64,000 nucleotides of DNA from NCBI GenBank assembly GCA_011390275.1, contig JAABST010000016.1:21935-85934 (forward strand), written 5' to 3'. The translations under genes were made by a program, and so were the position numbers. Positions 43,003 to 51,546 of this stretch are shown one piece after another. The notes beneath the pieces were generated by a model, which worked only from the letters and a program-made list of their open reading frames with translations, had not been told where the DNA came from and did no database searches. The stretch comes from Geitlerinema sp. S16 (lineage in GTDB: Bacteria; Cyanobacteriota; Cyanobacteriia; Cyanobacteriales; Geitlerinemataceae). Position 1 is the first letter of the stretch, and every line of letters starts with the position of its first letter.

Positions 43003-44010
43003 TTAAGGCTCGCGATCGGCGCGGCGTGGTTTAACCGGACTCGGTTTCGGAGCTTGCTCGGCCTCATAGACTTCGTAGGCCGCCACGACTCGCTGCACCA
43101 GGGGATGACGCACCACGTCCGCCGAGGTGAGATGACAGACTCCAATCCCGTCCACATTTTTCAGGATATGTTGAGCGATGGTTAAACCCGAGGTTTGATA
43201 AGACGGTAAATCGTTCTGGGTAATGTCGCCGGTAACCACCATTTTCGAGCCAAAGCCCAACCGGGTTAGCACCATTTTCATTTGGGCGGGCGTCGTGTTT
43301 TGCGCCTCATCCAAAATTACAAAGGCATTATTCAGCGTCCGACCGCGCATGTAGGCCAGCGGTGCAACTTCGATAATGCCGCGCTCCATCAGGTCGGGGA
43401 TTTTTTCGGCGTCGATCGTCTCGTACAGCGCATCGTAAAGCGGACGCAAAAACGGGCTAACTTTTTGTTGCAAATCTCCCGGCAAAAAGCCGAGTTTTTC
43501 CCCCGCTTCCACCGCTGGACGGGTCAAAATTAGCCGCTCGTAATCTTTATTGAGCAGGGCTTGCACCGCCATCATTGCCGCGATGTAGGTTTTGCCGGTT
43601 CCAGCGGGGCCGATGCAAAAGGTCAGGTCATTATTGCGAATCGTGCGGACGTATTGCCGCTGGTGAAACGTCTTAGCGCGGATTTTCTCGCCGCGCCGGG
43701 TGATGATCAGAACATCATCGCGCAGATCTTTTAACTCGCCTTGACGATCGGTATCGAGGGCATGGGCGGCGGTCTTAATGTCGATTTCTGTGACGGCTTT
43801 GCCAATTCCCCACTGATCTTCGAGTAAGCCGATCAGCTTCAAGCAGCGTTCCACGGCTTTCGGTTGGCCGTCAATTTCGACGTCTTGACCGCGCAAAACC
43901 AGCGTGGTTCCGGTGAGGTTGCCGATCGCTTTGAGCGTTTTTTCCTGAGCGCCTGCAAGGGCGATCGCGCTCTCGATGCTGGGTAATTGAACGGTAGACC
44001 GTTGGGACAT
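43003..44010 (-). CDS. PhoH family protein (P-loop ATPase)
   Basis: The protein has 335 residues. An N-terminal KH-like segment is followed by FCIGPAGTGKTYIAAMMAV (Walker A), LTRPAVEAGEKLGFLPGDLQQKV, the PhoH signature LAYMRGRTLNNAFVILDEAQNTTPAQMKMVLTRLG (cut here at its conserved parts) and GDITQNDLP. It is likely an RNA-associated ATPase/helicase linked to ribosome biogenesis. It is in an operon with tlyA downstream. KhpA and rpsP lie 100 bases upstream. Confidence 0.93.
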   Translation of the reverse strand: MSQRSTVQLPSIESAIALAGAQEKTLKAIGNLTGTTLVLRGQDVEIDGQPKAVERCLKLIGLLEDQWGIGKAVTEIDIKTAAHALDTDRQGELKDLRDDVLIITRRGEKIRAKTFHQRQYVRTIRNNDLTFCIGPAGTGKTYIAAMMAVQALLNKDYERLILTRPAVEAGEKLGFLPGDLQQKVSPFLRPLYDALYETIDAEKIPDLMERGIIEVAPLAYMRGRTLNNAFVILDEAQNTTPAQMKMVLTRLGFGSKMVVTGDITQNDLPSYQTSGLTIAQHILKNVDGIGVCHLTSADVVRHPLVQRVVAAYEVYEAEQAPKPSPVKPRRADREP

Positions 44011-44112
44011 TAAGGCTGTAAACGCTGAACTGCTAACGAAGGTTGAGGCGAAAAGAACGAAAACACACGAAAACGACGCGGATTAATCTGAAGTCCCTAA
44101 AGTCACTGTTTC

Positions 44113-44532
44113 TTATCTTGGATGACTGATGTCAGCATCGAGATCCGGTGCAAGATTTGGCTGCTCGCTGCGTAACCGGGGTTTGGGTGGAGCGGGATGC
44201 GAGGTCGGTGGATGCCGATCGCGAGGTGTGCTGTGATGTGCTGCCGGATCGGAGGCTTCGGGCGCACCGCCAAAAATGTCGAGACGAGCGATCTCGCCCG
44301 CCACCTGGGCGCACGCGGTCAGCACATGGCGCACCGCATCGATGTTGCGCCCGCCGCGTCCGTAAGCTCGACTGCGATCGGCATCATTGATCGCGACACG
44401 CAAAAACACGCGCTGGTGCGATCGTTCACAATCGACTTTCAGCGCGTCAGGATGCTGGAGAAAAGGCGTAATCAGAAAACGCACAAGCCCGACGTAGTCC
44501 GGAGTTGTTTCCGGTTTACCGTCGGGCGTCAT
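44113..44532 (-). CDS. khpA: KH domain RNA-binding protein (KhpA/YlqC family)
   Basis: The KH core VGLVRFLITPFLQHPDALKVDCE, HQRVFLRVAINDADRSRAYGRGGRNIDAVR carries the GRGG loop that grips RNA. After residue 85 comes a long low-complexity tail rich in Pro, His, Ser and Arg, so the protein (139 residues) is nearly twice the size of bacterial KhpA. The start at 44532 (MTPDGKPETT) leaves a 22-base gap after rpsP; an ATG at 44592 would overlap rpsP. The order rpsP-khpA is the classical ribosomal cluster. Confidence 0.9.
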   Translation of the reverse strand: MTPDGKPETTPDYVGLVRFLITPFLQHPDALKVDCERSHQRVFLRVAINDADRSRAYGRGGRNIDAVRHVLTACAQVAGEIARLDIFGGAPEASDPAAHHSTPRDRHPPTSHPAPPKPRLRSEQPNLAPDLDADISHPR

Positions 44533-44554
44533 GATGTTCGATCGGGCGTCGCGG

Positions 44555-44815
44555 TTAGGCGTCGGTTCCGGACTTGAGAAGCTCGAAGACATTGTTTTTG
44601 CGCAGGAGAGAGCGAACCGTCTCGGTCGGTTGTGCGCCTTGCTTGAGACGACGCACGATCGCTTCAGTGTCGAGGCGAACTTCGTCGGTGCGGGGGTTGT
44701 AGAAGCCGAGTTCTTCGAGGGGGCGACCGTCGCGACGCGAGGTGCTTTGAGCCGCTACGATCCGGTAGCTAGCTTCACGTTTTTTACCGAAGCGCTTCAG
44801 TCTGAGTTTGATCAT
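44555..44815 (-). CDS. rpsP: 30S ribosomal protein S16
   Basis: This 86-residue protein begins [20 protein letters not shown] and contains [18 protein letters not shown], the universal bS16 signature, then [25 protein letters not shown]. It is the first gene of an rpsP-khpA-phoH-tlyA run on the minus strand. A binding site for 16S rRNA is expected; the sequence is standard. Confidence 0.97.
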   Translation of the reverse strand: MIKLRLKRFGKKREASYRIVAAQSTSRRDGRPLEELGFYNPRTDEVRLDTEAIVRRLKQGAQPTETVRSLLRKNNVFELLKSGTDA

Positions 44816-44975
44816 CGTCTGTTAGGTGATTCGTTTGGGGTTGAATCGAAGAATTTTTTACCGAATTAACATTATACGGTTAGACCGTCGAGATCAAACC
44901 CCTAGATGGTTCGATCTTGAGAATCTGCCGATGATGTTGGGGTTGCGCCGGGATTAGGCCGGGATTAGGCCGGGA

Positions 44976-45452
44976 TTACATCCGTGATTGCAGCTCGGCA
45001 GCTTCGGAGATCGCGGGGATTTCGGCGCGTTCGCCACGGATGGATTGCACCATGCTGTAACCGGCGGCGACGACGACACCAAAGAAGAGGGTATTGACCA
45101 GGGTTTCGACCAGGAGCGGGATTGTGCCGAAGCTGGGGGCGAGCAGGCTGAGGAGAAAGCCGCTAATCGAGACGATGATGCTGACGAGGAGGGCTTGCAT
45201 CGCGTTGAAGCGGATGAAGTCGGAGAAGCGATCGCTGCGCACAATGCCGAAGAAGATCCCGAAGAAAATCAGCAGGCGACCGAAGGGGATGGCTTCGTAG
45301 ATTTGGATGACGGGAACGAGGGGAATAAAGAGGTATTGCAGGGCGGGCAGGTCGCGAAAAATAAAGGAGGCAAAATCGAGGCTTTCGATGAGGGGGATGA
45401 GGTAAAAGGCGGCAGCGCCGAGACGCTGTGACCAGGGCATGGTGTCGTTCAT
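44976..45452 (-). CDS. Tic20 family protein
   Basis: The protein has 158 residues. LGAAAFYLIPLIESLDFASF, then FLFIPLVP-like LQYLFIPLVPVIQIYEAIPF, ERFSDFIRFNAMQALL-type DRFSDFIRFNAMQALLVSI and a final helix FFGVVVAAGYSMVQSIRGE match the cyanobacterial ancestor of the chloroplast import channel Tic20. Four transmembrane helices are visible. Its role in cyanobacteria is not established. It starts at ATG 45452. Confidence 0.9.
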   Translation of the reverse strand: MNDTMPWSQRLGAAAFYLIPLIESLDFASFIFRDLPALQYLFIPLVPVIQIYEAIPFGRLLIFFGIFFGIVRSDRFSDFIRFNAMQALLVSIIVSISGFLLSLLAPSFGTIPLLVETLVNTLFFGVVVAAGYSMVQSIRGERAEIPAISEAAELQSRM

Positions 45453-45894
45453 GGGGGTCTGAGTTATGGAGTGGGAGTCGGGTTTGGTTTGGGGTTGGTT
45501 GGTCGCAGAGTTTAGATCCTGTGAGCCAAACGATTAGGCGTCAATTCTGTTTACAAACTATAACAAGACTCGCTAGGCGATGATTTACGGGCATTACTCC
45601 CTTATTTTGCGTCATACCAGTTCTTTACAATCGAGAGACGCTCAAAAGCCCTGTGAGCTTTGTCTGCCAAAGGTTTTAAAGTTTTTTTTTGCGTCGCAGT
45701 CATTTAAAGAATTGGTATCAGAGCGGAGTTGTGGCATTTTTATCGTTTTTACGCTCTGCGTATGACAGCAACGATGGAGTTATCGGCCATACAGACCACC
45801 CTCAAAACCCATGAGCTAACATCAGAGTAAAGCCGGATCATCCCAACCGAATAGGGAAAACCATACCGCAACACCACCCCCAACAACATCCACC
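45453..45894. other. intergenic region upstream of the Ter-associated genes
   Basis: No gene seen in 442 bases. It holds the inverted-repeat element at 45614-45718 and a C/A-rich stretch (45840-45894) that is the likely leader of the downstream Q/H-rich gene. Confidence 0.4.
45614..45718. repeat. 105-bp element with ATACCARTTCTTTA inverted ends
   Basis: ATACCAGTTCTTTA (45614-45627) and TAAAGAATTGGTAT (45705-45718) are inverted with one mismatch. The interior is non-coding and ends in a long T tract. ATACCAATTCTTTA is a familiar cyanobacterial intergenic repeat end; no target duplication is seen. Confidence 0.6.
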
Positions 45895-46419
45895 GTGAAC
45901 AACAATGGCGATCGTTCAGATGACCTAGACGATTTGCTCCGACGCATTAAATCTCAACATCATGAACACCCGCAACCACCTGCCGACATCGACGAAGATC
46001 CCTTTGCGCAGATTAAACAAAACCATCAAAACCATCCAAAAAAACAGCCCGCTGAACCCGATAGCTTTATTACCGACTACCAACAGCTCAAAGCAAAACA
46101 CCAAGCAAAACACCAACACAACACCCAAACTCCAAACCCCAACCATCCTGCGATCGACCCCCTTGATCAACTTAGACAACACCACCAACAAAAACAGGAG
46201 ACTCAACCTAACCTACCCATCCAAAATGTAGACGAGATTCGACTCGCTGAACAACGCCGACAACAGCAGAAAAAACAGACGATCGCCCAGGCAAAACAAT
46301 GGCTAGATCAACTTGAAGCCTATTCCGAGGAAGGCATGTGGTTCGAGCAATTCGCAGAATCATATCCCTCGCGATTAGACGCCGCTATTGATTATTTAAA
46401 AGCTTTGAAAGACCAGTAA
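45895..46419 (+). CDS. Gln/His-rich repeat protein preceding two TerD genes
   Basis: The protein has 174 residues and starts at GTG 45895. The first 100 residues hold about four degenerate units of an acidic-hydrophobic-basic motif followed by His/Gln: DDLDDLLRRIKSQHHEH, DPFAQIKQNHQNH, SFITDYQQLKAKHQAKHQ, DPLDQLRQHHQQKQ. The C-terminal 60 residues (QTIAQAKQWLDQLEAYSEEG, WFEQFAESYPSRLDAAIDYL) look like a compact helical domain. His-rich repeats could bind metal ions, matching the metal/stress theme of TerD, but this is inference. It is followed by terD after 43 bases, so probably the same transcript. Confidence 0.75.
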   Translation: MNNNGDRSDDLDDLLRRIKSQHHEHPQPPADIDEDPFAQIKQNHQNHPKKQPAEPDSFITDYQQLKAKHQAKHQHNTQTPNPNHPAIDPLDQLRQHHQQKQETQPNLPIQNVDEIRLAEQRRQQQKKQTIAQAKQWLDQLEAYSEEGMWFEQFAESYPSRLDAAIDYLKALKDQ

Positions 46420-46462
46420 ACTTGATCCAGTAACTTGCAACCACAACCAACAGGAAAAACAC

Positions 46463-47041
46463 ATGGGAATTTCACTCTCAAAAGGCCAAAGAGTCTCACT
46501 TGAAAAAGTCGCACCGGGCTTAGACGCCGCCATGGTCGGACTTGGCTGGGATGTCAAAAAAGTAGACACCGGAGTTGACTTCGACCTAGATGCCTCCGTC
46601 TTTATGCTCGGAGCCAACGAAAAAATCCTATCTGATTCCCACTTTATTTTTTACAACAACACCAAAAGCCCTGATCCAAATAGCTCCGTTGAGTACCTCG
46701 GCGATAACCTCACCGGAACTGGAGATGGCGATGATGAAGTCGTTTTAGTTAACCTGAAAAAAATCCCTGCCGATGTCCAAAAACTCGTCTTCGTCGTCAC
46801 GATTCACGACGCCGACCAGCGCAGCCAAAACTTTGGTCAGGTTCAAAACGCCTTTATCCGTCTCGTAGACGTTAAAAACAAAACTGAAGTTCTGCGTTAT
46901 GACCTGACTGAAGACTATTCGATCGAAACAGCCCTAATCGTCGCCGAACTCTATCTCAAAGGCGGAGAATGGCGCATGAATGCTGTGGGAGCTGGCTATC
47001 AGGGCGGATTGCAAGCTTTGCTCAATCGCTACTCGAATTAA
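46463..47041 (+). CDS. terD: TerD family protein
   Basis: The protein has 192 residues. GISLSKGQRVSLEKVAPGLD, VGLGWDVKK, DFDLDASVFML, VEYLGDNLTGTGDGDDE and IHDADQRSQNFGQVQNAFIRL are the conserved TerD blocks; the D-rich GDGDDE and DFDLD loops bind calcium. TerD proteins act in tellurite and general stress responses. It starts at ATG 46463, with an AGGAAA site upstream. It is the first of a tandem pair. Confidence 0.95.
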   Translation: MGISLSKGQRVSLEKVAPGLDAAMVGLGWDVKKVDTGVDFDLDASVFMLGANEKILSDSHFIFYNNTKSPDPNSSVEYLGDNLTGTGDGDDEVVLVNLKKIPADVQKLVFVVTIHDADQRSQNFGQVQNAFIRLVDVKNKTEVLRYDLTEDYSIETALIVAELYLKGGEWRMNAVGAGYQGGLQALLNRYSN

Positions 47042-47223
47042 TAGCCCGGTAAGAGCTATTAGGCTAGGTCGAAAAATTCATCCTTTGTGATGCCTAGCCT
47101 GAGAAAAAATCTCCAAATGTGTAAAAGCCTAGGTAGCATGAGCACCCTGGTTATCTGCAAGCTCAAAGCTGGTGCTACCGGGTTGAATTTACGGATTTTA
47201 TTTAATTAGGATAGTGACAAGAT

Positions 47224-47820
47224 ATGGCGATCAATTTGCAAAAAGGACAGCGGATCTCCCTAAAAAAAGAAGCACCTAACTTAACCCGTTTGATGTGTGG
47301 CTTAGGCTGGGACGTGATCGAAAAATCCGGTGGTTTGATGGGTCTCTTTAGCGGGGGGTCAGACTTTGATCTTGATGCATCGGTTTTGTGTCTCGACAGC
47401 CAAGATAAACTCAGAGATAAATCGAATATTGTTTACTTCGGCAACCTGCGACATTCCTCCGGTTCGGTGACACATCTCGGCGATAACCTTACCGGGGCAG
47501 GTGATGGAGATGACGAACAAATTTTGATTGAATTACCCCAAATTCCGTCGCACATTGCCAAGCTAGTTTTCGTGATTAATATCTACGATTGTGTTAAGCG
47601 GCAACAGGACTTTGGTCAAATTGAAAATGCCTTTGTCCGCTTAGTTGACCTTGGCAGTAATCGTGAAATCGCCCGTTACACATTGTCGGGACAGCAATAT
47701 CAAGGCTGTACGGGTATGGTGCTTGCGGAGGTATACCGCCATAATGATGAATGGAAAATGGTTGCGAGTGGCGAGGGGGTTCGTATGGATCTTGGTGCAA
47801 TGGTGAAGGGGTATCTATGA
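47224..47820 (+). CDS. terD: TerD family protein
   Basis: The protein has 198 residues. It has the same blocks as its neighbour (INLQKGQRISLKKEAPNL, CGLGWDVIEKSGG, DFDLDASVLCL, LGDNLTGAGDGDDEQI, NAFVRLVDLGSN) plus a small insert (GGLMGLFSGGS) before the calcium strand. It lies 182 bases after the first copy, with a promoter-like A/T stretch between. A perfect 19-bp hairpin follows the stop. Confidence 0.95.
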   Translation: MAINLQKGQRISLKKEAPNLTRLMCGLGWDVIEKSGGLMGLFSGGSDFDLDASVLCLDSQDKLRDKSNIVYFGNLRHSSGSVTHLGDNLTGAGDGDDEQILIELPQIPSHIAKLVFVINIYDCVKRQQDFGQIENAFVRLVDLGSNREIARYTLSGQQYQGCTGMVLAEVYRHNDEWKMVASGEGVRMDLGAMVKGYL

Positions 47821-47832
47821 TCCGGGTATCGA

Positions 47833-47876
47833 TGATTTCATTCTGATTCAATCAAGCTTGAATCAGAATGAAATCA
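47833..47876. terminator. 19-bp perfect hairpin after the TerD pair
   Basis: TGATTTCATTCTGATTCAA (47833-47851) pairs exactly with TTGAATCAGAATGAAATCA (47858-47876) around TCAAGC. No T tract follows, so it may act as an RNA-end stabiliser or a rho-assisted terminator. It lies 12 bases past the second terD stop. Confidence 0.55.
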
Positions 47877-47880
47877 CCCA

Positions 47881-47942
47881 AAAACCGGGTTTCTAGACTA
47901 ACGATATGGCAAGAGCTGAAGTAATACGAGAAACCCGGTTTT
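47881..47942. repeat. AAAACCGGGTTTCT inverted repeat
   Basis: The 14-bp perfect inverted ends are AAAACCGGGTTTCT (47881-47894) and AGAAACCCGGTTTT (47929-47942). It is the same family as the hairpin at 27083-27136. Confidence 0.7.
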
Positions 47943-48025
47943 GTGATCCGTAGTTATGACCACAGGCGGCGAATTGTCATGACCGACAAACAGCCGATCG
48001 CCCCACATCGCCTCCATATCATGGA

Positions 48026-48619
48026 ATGAACAGCCCCATTCAATGTCATATCCTCATCGGCATCCCCGGCAGCGGCAAAACCACTCTCGCTCAACAATGG
48101 TGTCGCAACGATTCTAGTCTGTATTACATTTCGACCGATCGCATCCGCGCCGCCCTCTACGGCAACCCCGTTGAGCAAGGGGACTGGGGTGAAATTTTGA
48201 GTGAAATCCTAAAACAGGCTCAAGATGCTGTCCTTGCCGATCGTCCAATTCTTTACGATGCAACCAACGCTCAACAGCCACACCGCCTCGATATTTTGCG
48301 CCAATTGAAACAGCAAACTCAGCGCCTTGCTCCTGATCGTCCAATACATTTCCACGGCTGGCAATTGACCACGACGCTCGACGAATGCCACCGCCATAAT
48401 CGTCATCGCGATCGCACCATTCCCGCTCATATTATTGATGCGATGCACGCCAGCCTTCACGCCTCTCCTCCCCATCTCAACGAAGGTTTTACAAGTCTCA
48501 ATGTTCTGCCGGTTCCGAGTGGCGACGCTGATCGCTGGGATTTCGACGCGATCGAGCAAATCGTCCGGCCTTATTCCTCCGGTGAGGTTAACCCGGATAG
48601 CAAATTGGCATCGAGATAG
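48026..48619 (+). CDS. P-loop kinase-like ATP-binding protein
   Basis: The protein has 197 residues. HILIGIPGSGKTTLAQQWC is a Walker A of the nucleotide/polynucleotide-kinase type. STDRIRAALYGNPVEQGDW, YDATNAQQPHRLDIL and LDECHRHNRHRDR-like lid residues match the AAA_33 (zeta toxin / T4 PNK-like) group common in cyanobacteria. The phosphate acceptor is unknown. It starts at ATG 48026. Its 3' end overlaps the opposing gene by 49 bases. Confidence 0.88.
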   Translation: MNSPIQCHILIGIPGSGKTTLAQQWCRNDSSLYYISTDRIRAALYGNPVEQGDWGEILSEILKQAQDAVLADRPILYDATNAQQPHRLDILRQLKQQTQRLAPDRPIHFHGWQLTTTLDECHRHNRHRDRTIPAHIIDAMHASLHASPPHLNEGFTSLNVLPVPSGDADRWDFDAIEQIVRPYSSGEVNPDSKLASR

Positions 48620-50187
48620 CGAAGCTCCGAATAGGGGCTAATCGCCCGCAAAATTTGCTTGCCATAGCTGCGATAAATCGCCCGCGTGTCGCACAGTGCG
48701 ACGACACCCTGCGCCGATCGTACCGGCGCGATCGCCCGTTGCAGCGTCCGCATGGCGTCGGGTAAAAGGTAACGCCGAAACCAGTCCTGACGTTGCTGTT
48801 TGGAGCAGGCGACGCGACCGGCGACGAGGGGATGTTCGAGCGGTGGTAACGGCAGAGTCGAGATCGCAAACACATGCGGTGTGGGCAATTGACCCTGGCG
48901 ATCGCACCAAAATTCCCAACCGCACACCAAAATATCCGACGCCGCCAGGTCTGCCCGTTCTACCTTCACCCGTGAGCCAAATTCCGCCGCAAGCAGCGCC
49001 CCGATCGACTGTTTCAGTGGCTCATCGCCGATGACGATCGCGATCGCGATGGTGGTGTTGGGTTGGGTCGTCTGTGATGACGTAGCATCAGGTGTTAGGG
49101 GTTCGGTAAGAGGGGACGTAAAGCGATCGAGCGATCGGGGTAGATTTTGGACAGCACGGATGAGGCGGTGGAGTTCATCGAGTAATTTTGCTTTATAGGC
49201 GGGGGTGTTGGGTAGGGGTAGGTGATCGGGGAGATAAAGCTGAACACCGGCGGTTTGACGATCGGGGTTGAACTGAACGCAGGTCACGTCGGCCAAACCC
49301 ACGTCACGGCGAAGATGCTCGATGTGGTGATCTGGGAGCGAAATCGCACCGCTAATTGCGACGATCGGCTGCTGTGACCATACCGTCGTGAGCGACTGGG
49401 CAATACTGGCGGGGCTGTGGTGGAGAATGACACCGCCCTGATCGCGATCGAGCTGCGCCCAGAGAAAGCAATTGGGGTCGTTGAGGGCGTGGTGTAAATC
49501 GATCCAGCGGGGTGGTGGTGTTTTTGTGTCAATCAGCAAGGCCACCGCTTCCCGTAGCGCGGCCTGTTCGTCCACGTCTAACAGGTAGGCATCGTAGGGA
49601 TTGGGCGGATGTTGAAACAACGATCGCACCAACTCTGCCCGCAGTGCTCGGATCGCTGCGGCTGGATCGTCTGCCGGTTCAAGACCTTCACTCCAGTCGC
49701 GATCGTGCAGCTCGATCGTCAACAATCGCCGCGCGGTGTCGGTTAGCCGATCGAGGTCATCGATAATGGTCGGCACATCAGCGGGAAAACGTCGCCGATC
49801 GCCCAGTCGATCGCCCAGCCAATCCGCCGGAGACACCAGCAATAAACCGTTAAACTCGTCACTTGGCCAGTGATCGCCCTCGACGATTTCCGTTTCAAGC
49901 TGTGTCCAGGCCAAAAGCTGAGGAATTTCAACCCGCAATAGGCGCGATCGCAGCGCATCATCCGCCACCAGGATCGCCGCCTGCGGCCAGATCAGCAGCG
50001 GCATCAGGTAGCCCAAACTCACTTCCGGATAACAGCTCGAAAAGGCTCCCGCCTGAATCGAGGCACTCCGTCCCAGGCGCATTGCCCGCGCCACCAGTCG
50101 CGCCATCGTTAAATAATGCGGCCACTGATAATCGGGGTGAGCGCGAAGAAAATCACGTAAGGCGGCATGAACTTCAACTTCAATCAC
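48571..50187 (-). CDS. degenerate DinG/XPD-like helicase protein
   Basis: The protein has 538 residues. The layout follows cyanobacterial DinG-like helicases: an N-terminal LGRSASIQAGAFSSCYPEVS where motif I is expected, IIDDLDRLTD at about 140 in place of DEAH, and a C-terminal RYLLPDAMRTLQRAIAPVRSAQGVVALCDTR where motif VI (normally QxxGRxIR) is expected. No GKT Walker A is present and the GR of motif VI reads AP, so ATPase activity is doubtful. The lower ends (VALCDTRAIYRSYGKQILR) are well kept, which argues for a retained structural role. Confidence 0.75.
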   Translation of the reverse strand: MIEVEVHAALRDFLRAHPDYQWPHYLTMARLVARAMRLGRSASIQAGAFSSCYPEVSLGYLMPLLIWPQAAILVADDALRSRLLRVEIPQLLAWTQLETEIVEGDHWPSDEFNGLLLVSPADWLGDRLGDRRRFPADVPTIIDDLDRLTDTARRLLTIELHDRDWSEGLEPADDPAAAIRALRAELVRSLFQHPPNPYDAYLLDVDEQAALREAVALLIDTKTPPPRWIDLHHALNDPNCFLWAQLDRDQGGVILHHSPASIAQSLTTVWSQQPIVAISGAISLPDHHIEHLRRDVGLADVTCVQFNPDRQTAGVQLYLPDHLPLPNTPAYKAKLLDELHRLIRAVQNLPRSLDRFTSPLTEPLTPDATSSQTTQPNTTIAIAIVIGDEPLKQSIGALLAAEFGSRVKVERADLAASDILVCGWEFWCDRQGQLPTPHVFAISTLPLPPLEHPLVAGRVACSKQQRQDWFRRYLLPDAMRTLQRAIAPVRSAQGVVALCDTRAIYRSYGKQILRAISPYSELRYLDANLLSGLTSPEE

Positions 50188-50801
50188 GATGCTGCACTCG
50201 GAGCCGCATTCGGAGCCGTATTTGAAGCTGAACTTGGAGGCTCAAACCCTAAATCCGTGCCGGTTCCCGCATGAACTCGCGCCAGTTTTTCGTATTTTTT
50301 CGCATGGTCGATCAGCTCTAACGCTTCGTCCTCTGACACCGGGCGCACCACCTTCGCCGGGACGCCGACCACCAACGATCGCGGCGGCACATCCTTCGTC
50401 ACCAGCGCACTCGCCCCGACAATGCTCCCCGCACCGATCGTCACCCCGTCCAGCACCACCGCCTTAATGCCGACCAAACTCCCCCGCCCGATCGTCGCGC
50501 TATGGATCACCGCGCCGTGGCCGATCGTCACGAAATCTTCCAAAATCGTCGGCTTGCCCGGATCACCATGCAAAATCGCCCCGTCCTGAACATTGCTCGA
50601 TTCGCCGATCGCGATCGCCTCCACATCGCCCCGCACCACTGCGCCATACCAAACACTCGACCCCGTCGCCAGCGTCACCCGACCGATCACCGTCGCATTC
50701 GCCGCGACAAAGGCCGCCCGATCGCGATTGACCGGCGGCCAGAAGGTCGCGTCAAAGGTTGCGTCCAGCGATCGGACATCGTTCTCTGGCGTGACCGGCA
50801 T
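50184..50801 (-). CDS. gamma-carbonic-anhydrase-like hexapeptide-repeat protein
   Basis: The protein has 205 residues from ATG 50801, chosen because GAGGAAACGAGA precedes it; in-frame upstream codons have no homology. Left-handed beta-helix hexapeptides run through FVAANATVIGRVTLATGSSVWYGAVVRGD, VQDGAILHGDPG, IGHGAVIHSATIGRGSLVGI and LVVGVPAKVVRPV. Metal His positions (ILHGD, IGHGAVIH) are present. These gamma-CA/PaaY-like trimers may bind zinc, but many are not active anhydrases. It overlaps the helicase-like start by 4 bases, so the two may be co-translated. Confidence 0.9.
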   Translation of the reverse strand: MPVTPENDVRSLDATFDATFWPPVNRDRAAFVAANATVIGRVTLATGSSVWYGAVVRGDVEAIAIGESSNVQDGAILHGDPGKPTILEDFVTIGHGAVIHSATIGRGSLVGIKAVVLDGVTIGAGSIVGASALVTKDVPPRSLVVGVPAKVVRPVSEDEALELIDHAKKYEKLARVHAGTGTDLGFEPPSSASNTAPNAAPSAAS

Positions 50802-50942
50802 TCTCGTTTCCTCGGTTGCGCTCACCGTGCTGCTCCGTTCCAAACAATCGACACTAACTACAATAGTGGGTAGGTTCGGCCTCGATCGAGGAATCAGTCC
50901 GTTCTCGCTCCGTTTGCTTGACCCCCCCCTCACCTTTTGCCC

Positions 50943-51461
50943 ATGGATCGCGACTTCGACCTTAGCGCCCAATACCCGATCTTCGGTCCAGAAATCGAAT
51001 GTCCCCACTGTCACCAAATGATTCCGGCTCTCACCCTGACGGATAGTTACCTGTGTTCGCGTCATGGTGCATTTGAGGTCAATCCGAAAACCAATGATTT
51101 GGTTCATTTACAGTCCAGTCGCTGCTGGCGCTACTGGGAAGGCCGCTGGTATCGCCAGCATACCCACCCAGACGGCATTCGCTTCGAGATTCACGAAGCG
51201 CTCGATCGGCTCTACACCCAGGGCTATCGAGCCACCCGCGTGATCATCGCCGCCCGCTACCAATCCCTAATTGCGAGCTACCTCGATCGGGGCATCTCCT
51301 ACCGTAATCCCGACGATCCTTCGCCCCTCAAGCTTTACGGTTTGCCCGTCAAGTTTAGTCCGAGCGCGGAGAACGAACCCTGCTGGGGCACGATTAATTT
51401 TGACCTGGAAAAAGAACCTGGAGCGCCGGTACGTTACCCCTATTTTCAGGTATTGGAATAG
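50943..51461 (+). CDS. TIGR02652 family cyanobacterial protein
   Basis: The protein has 172 residues from ATG 50943; a TTG two codons upstream is possible. FGPEIECPHCHQMIPALTLTDSYLCSRHGAFEVNP has a zinc-ribbon-like CxxC...C...H set. RCWRYWEGRWYRQHTHPDGIRFEIHEALDRLY and ATRVIIAARYQSLI complete a pattern conserved only in cyanobacteria and plastid-related genomes. Function unknown. Confidence 0.9.
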   Translation: MDRDFDLSAQYPIFGPEIECPHCHQMIPALTLTDSYLCSRHGAFEVNPKTNDLVHLQSSRCWRYWEGRWYRQHTHPDGIRFEIHEALDRLYTQGYRATRVIIAARYQSLIASYLDRGISYRNPDDPSPLKLYGLPVKFSPSAENEPCWGTINFDLEKEPGAPVRYPYFQVLE

Positions 51462-51546
51462 CCATGATTTCGGACTAACGATGAATCCGGATTCGTGAAT
51501 CAGAATGAATGGTTTTACGTTCGTTTTTTTAATTATTAAGCTAGCG

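Noticed and set aside
44197..44577. 126-codon plus-strand frame opposite khpA/rpsP
   Set aside because: It is antisense to two genes with full family signatures.
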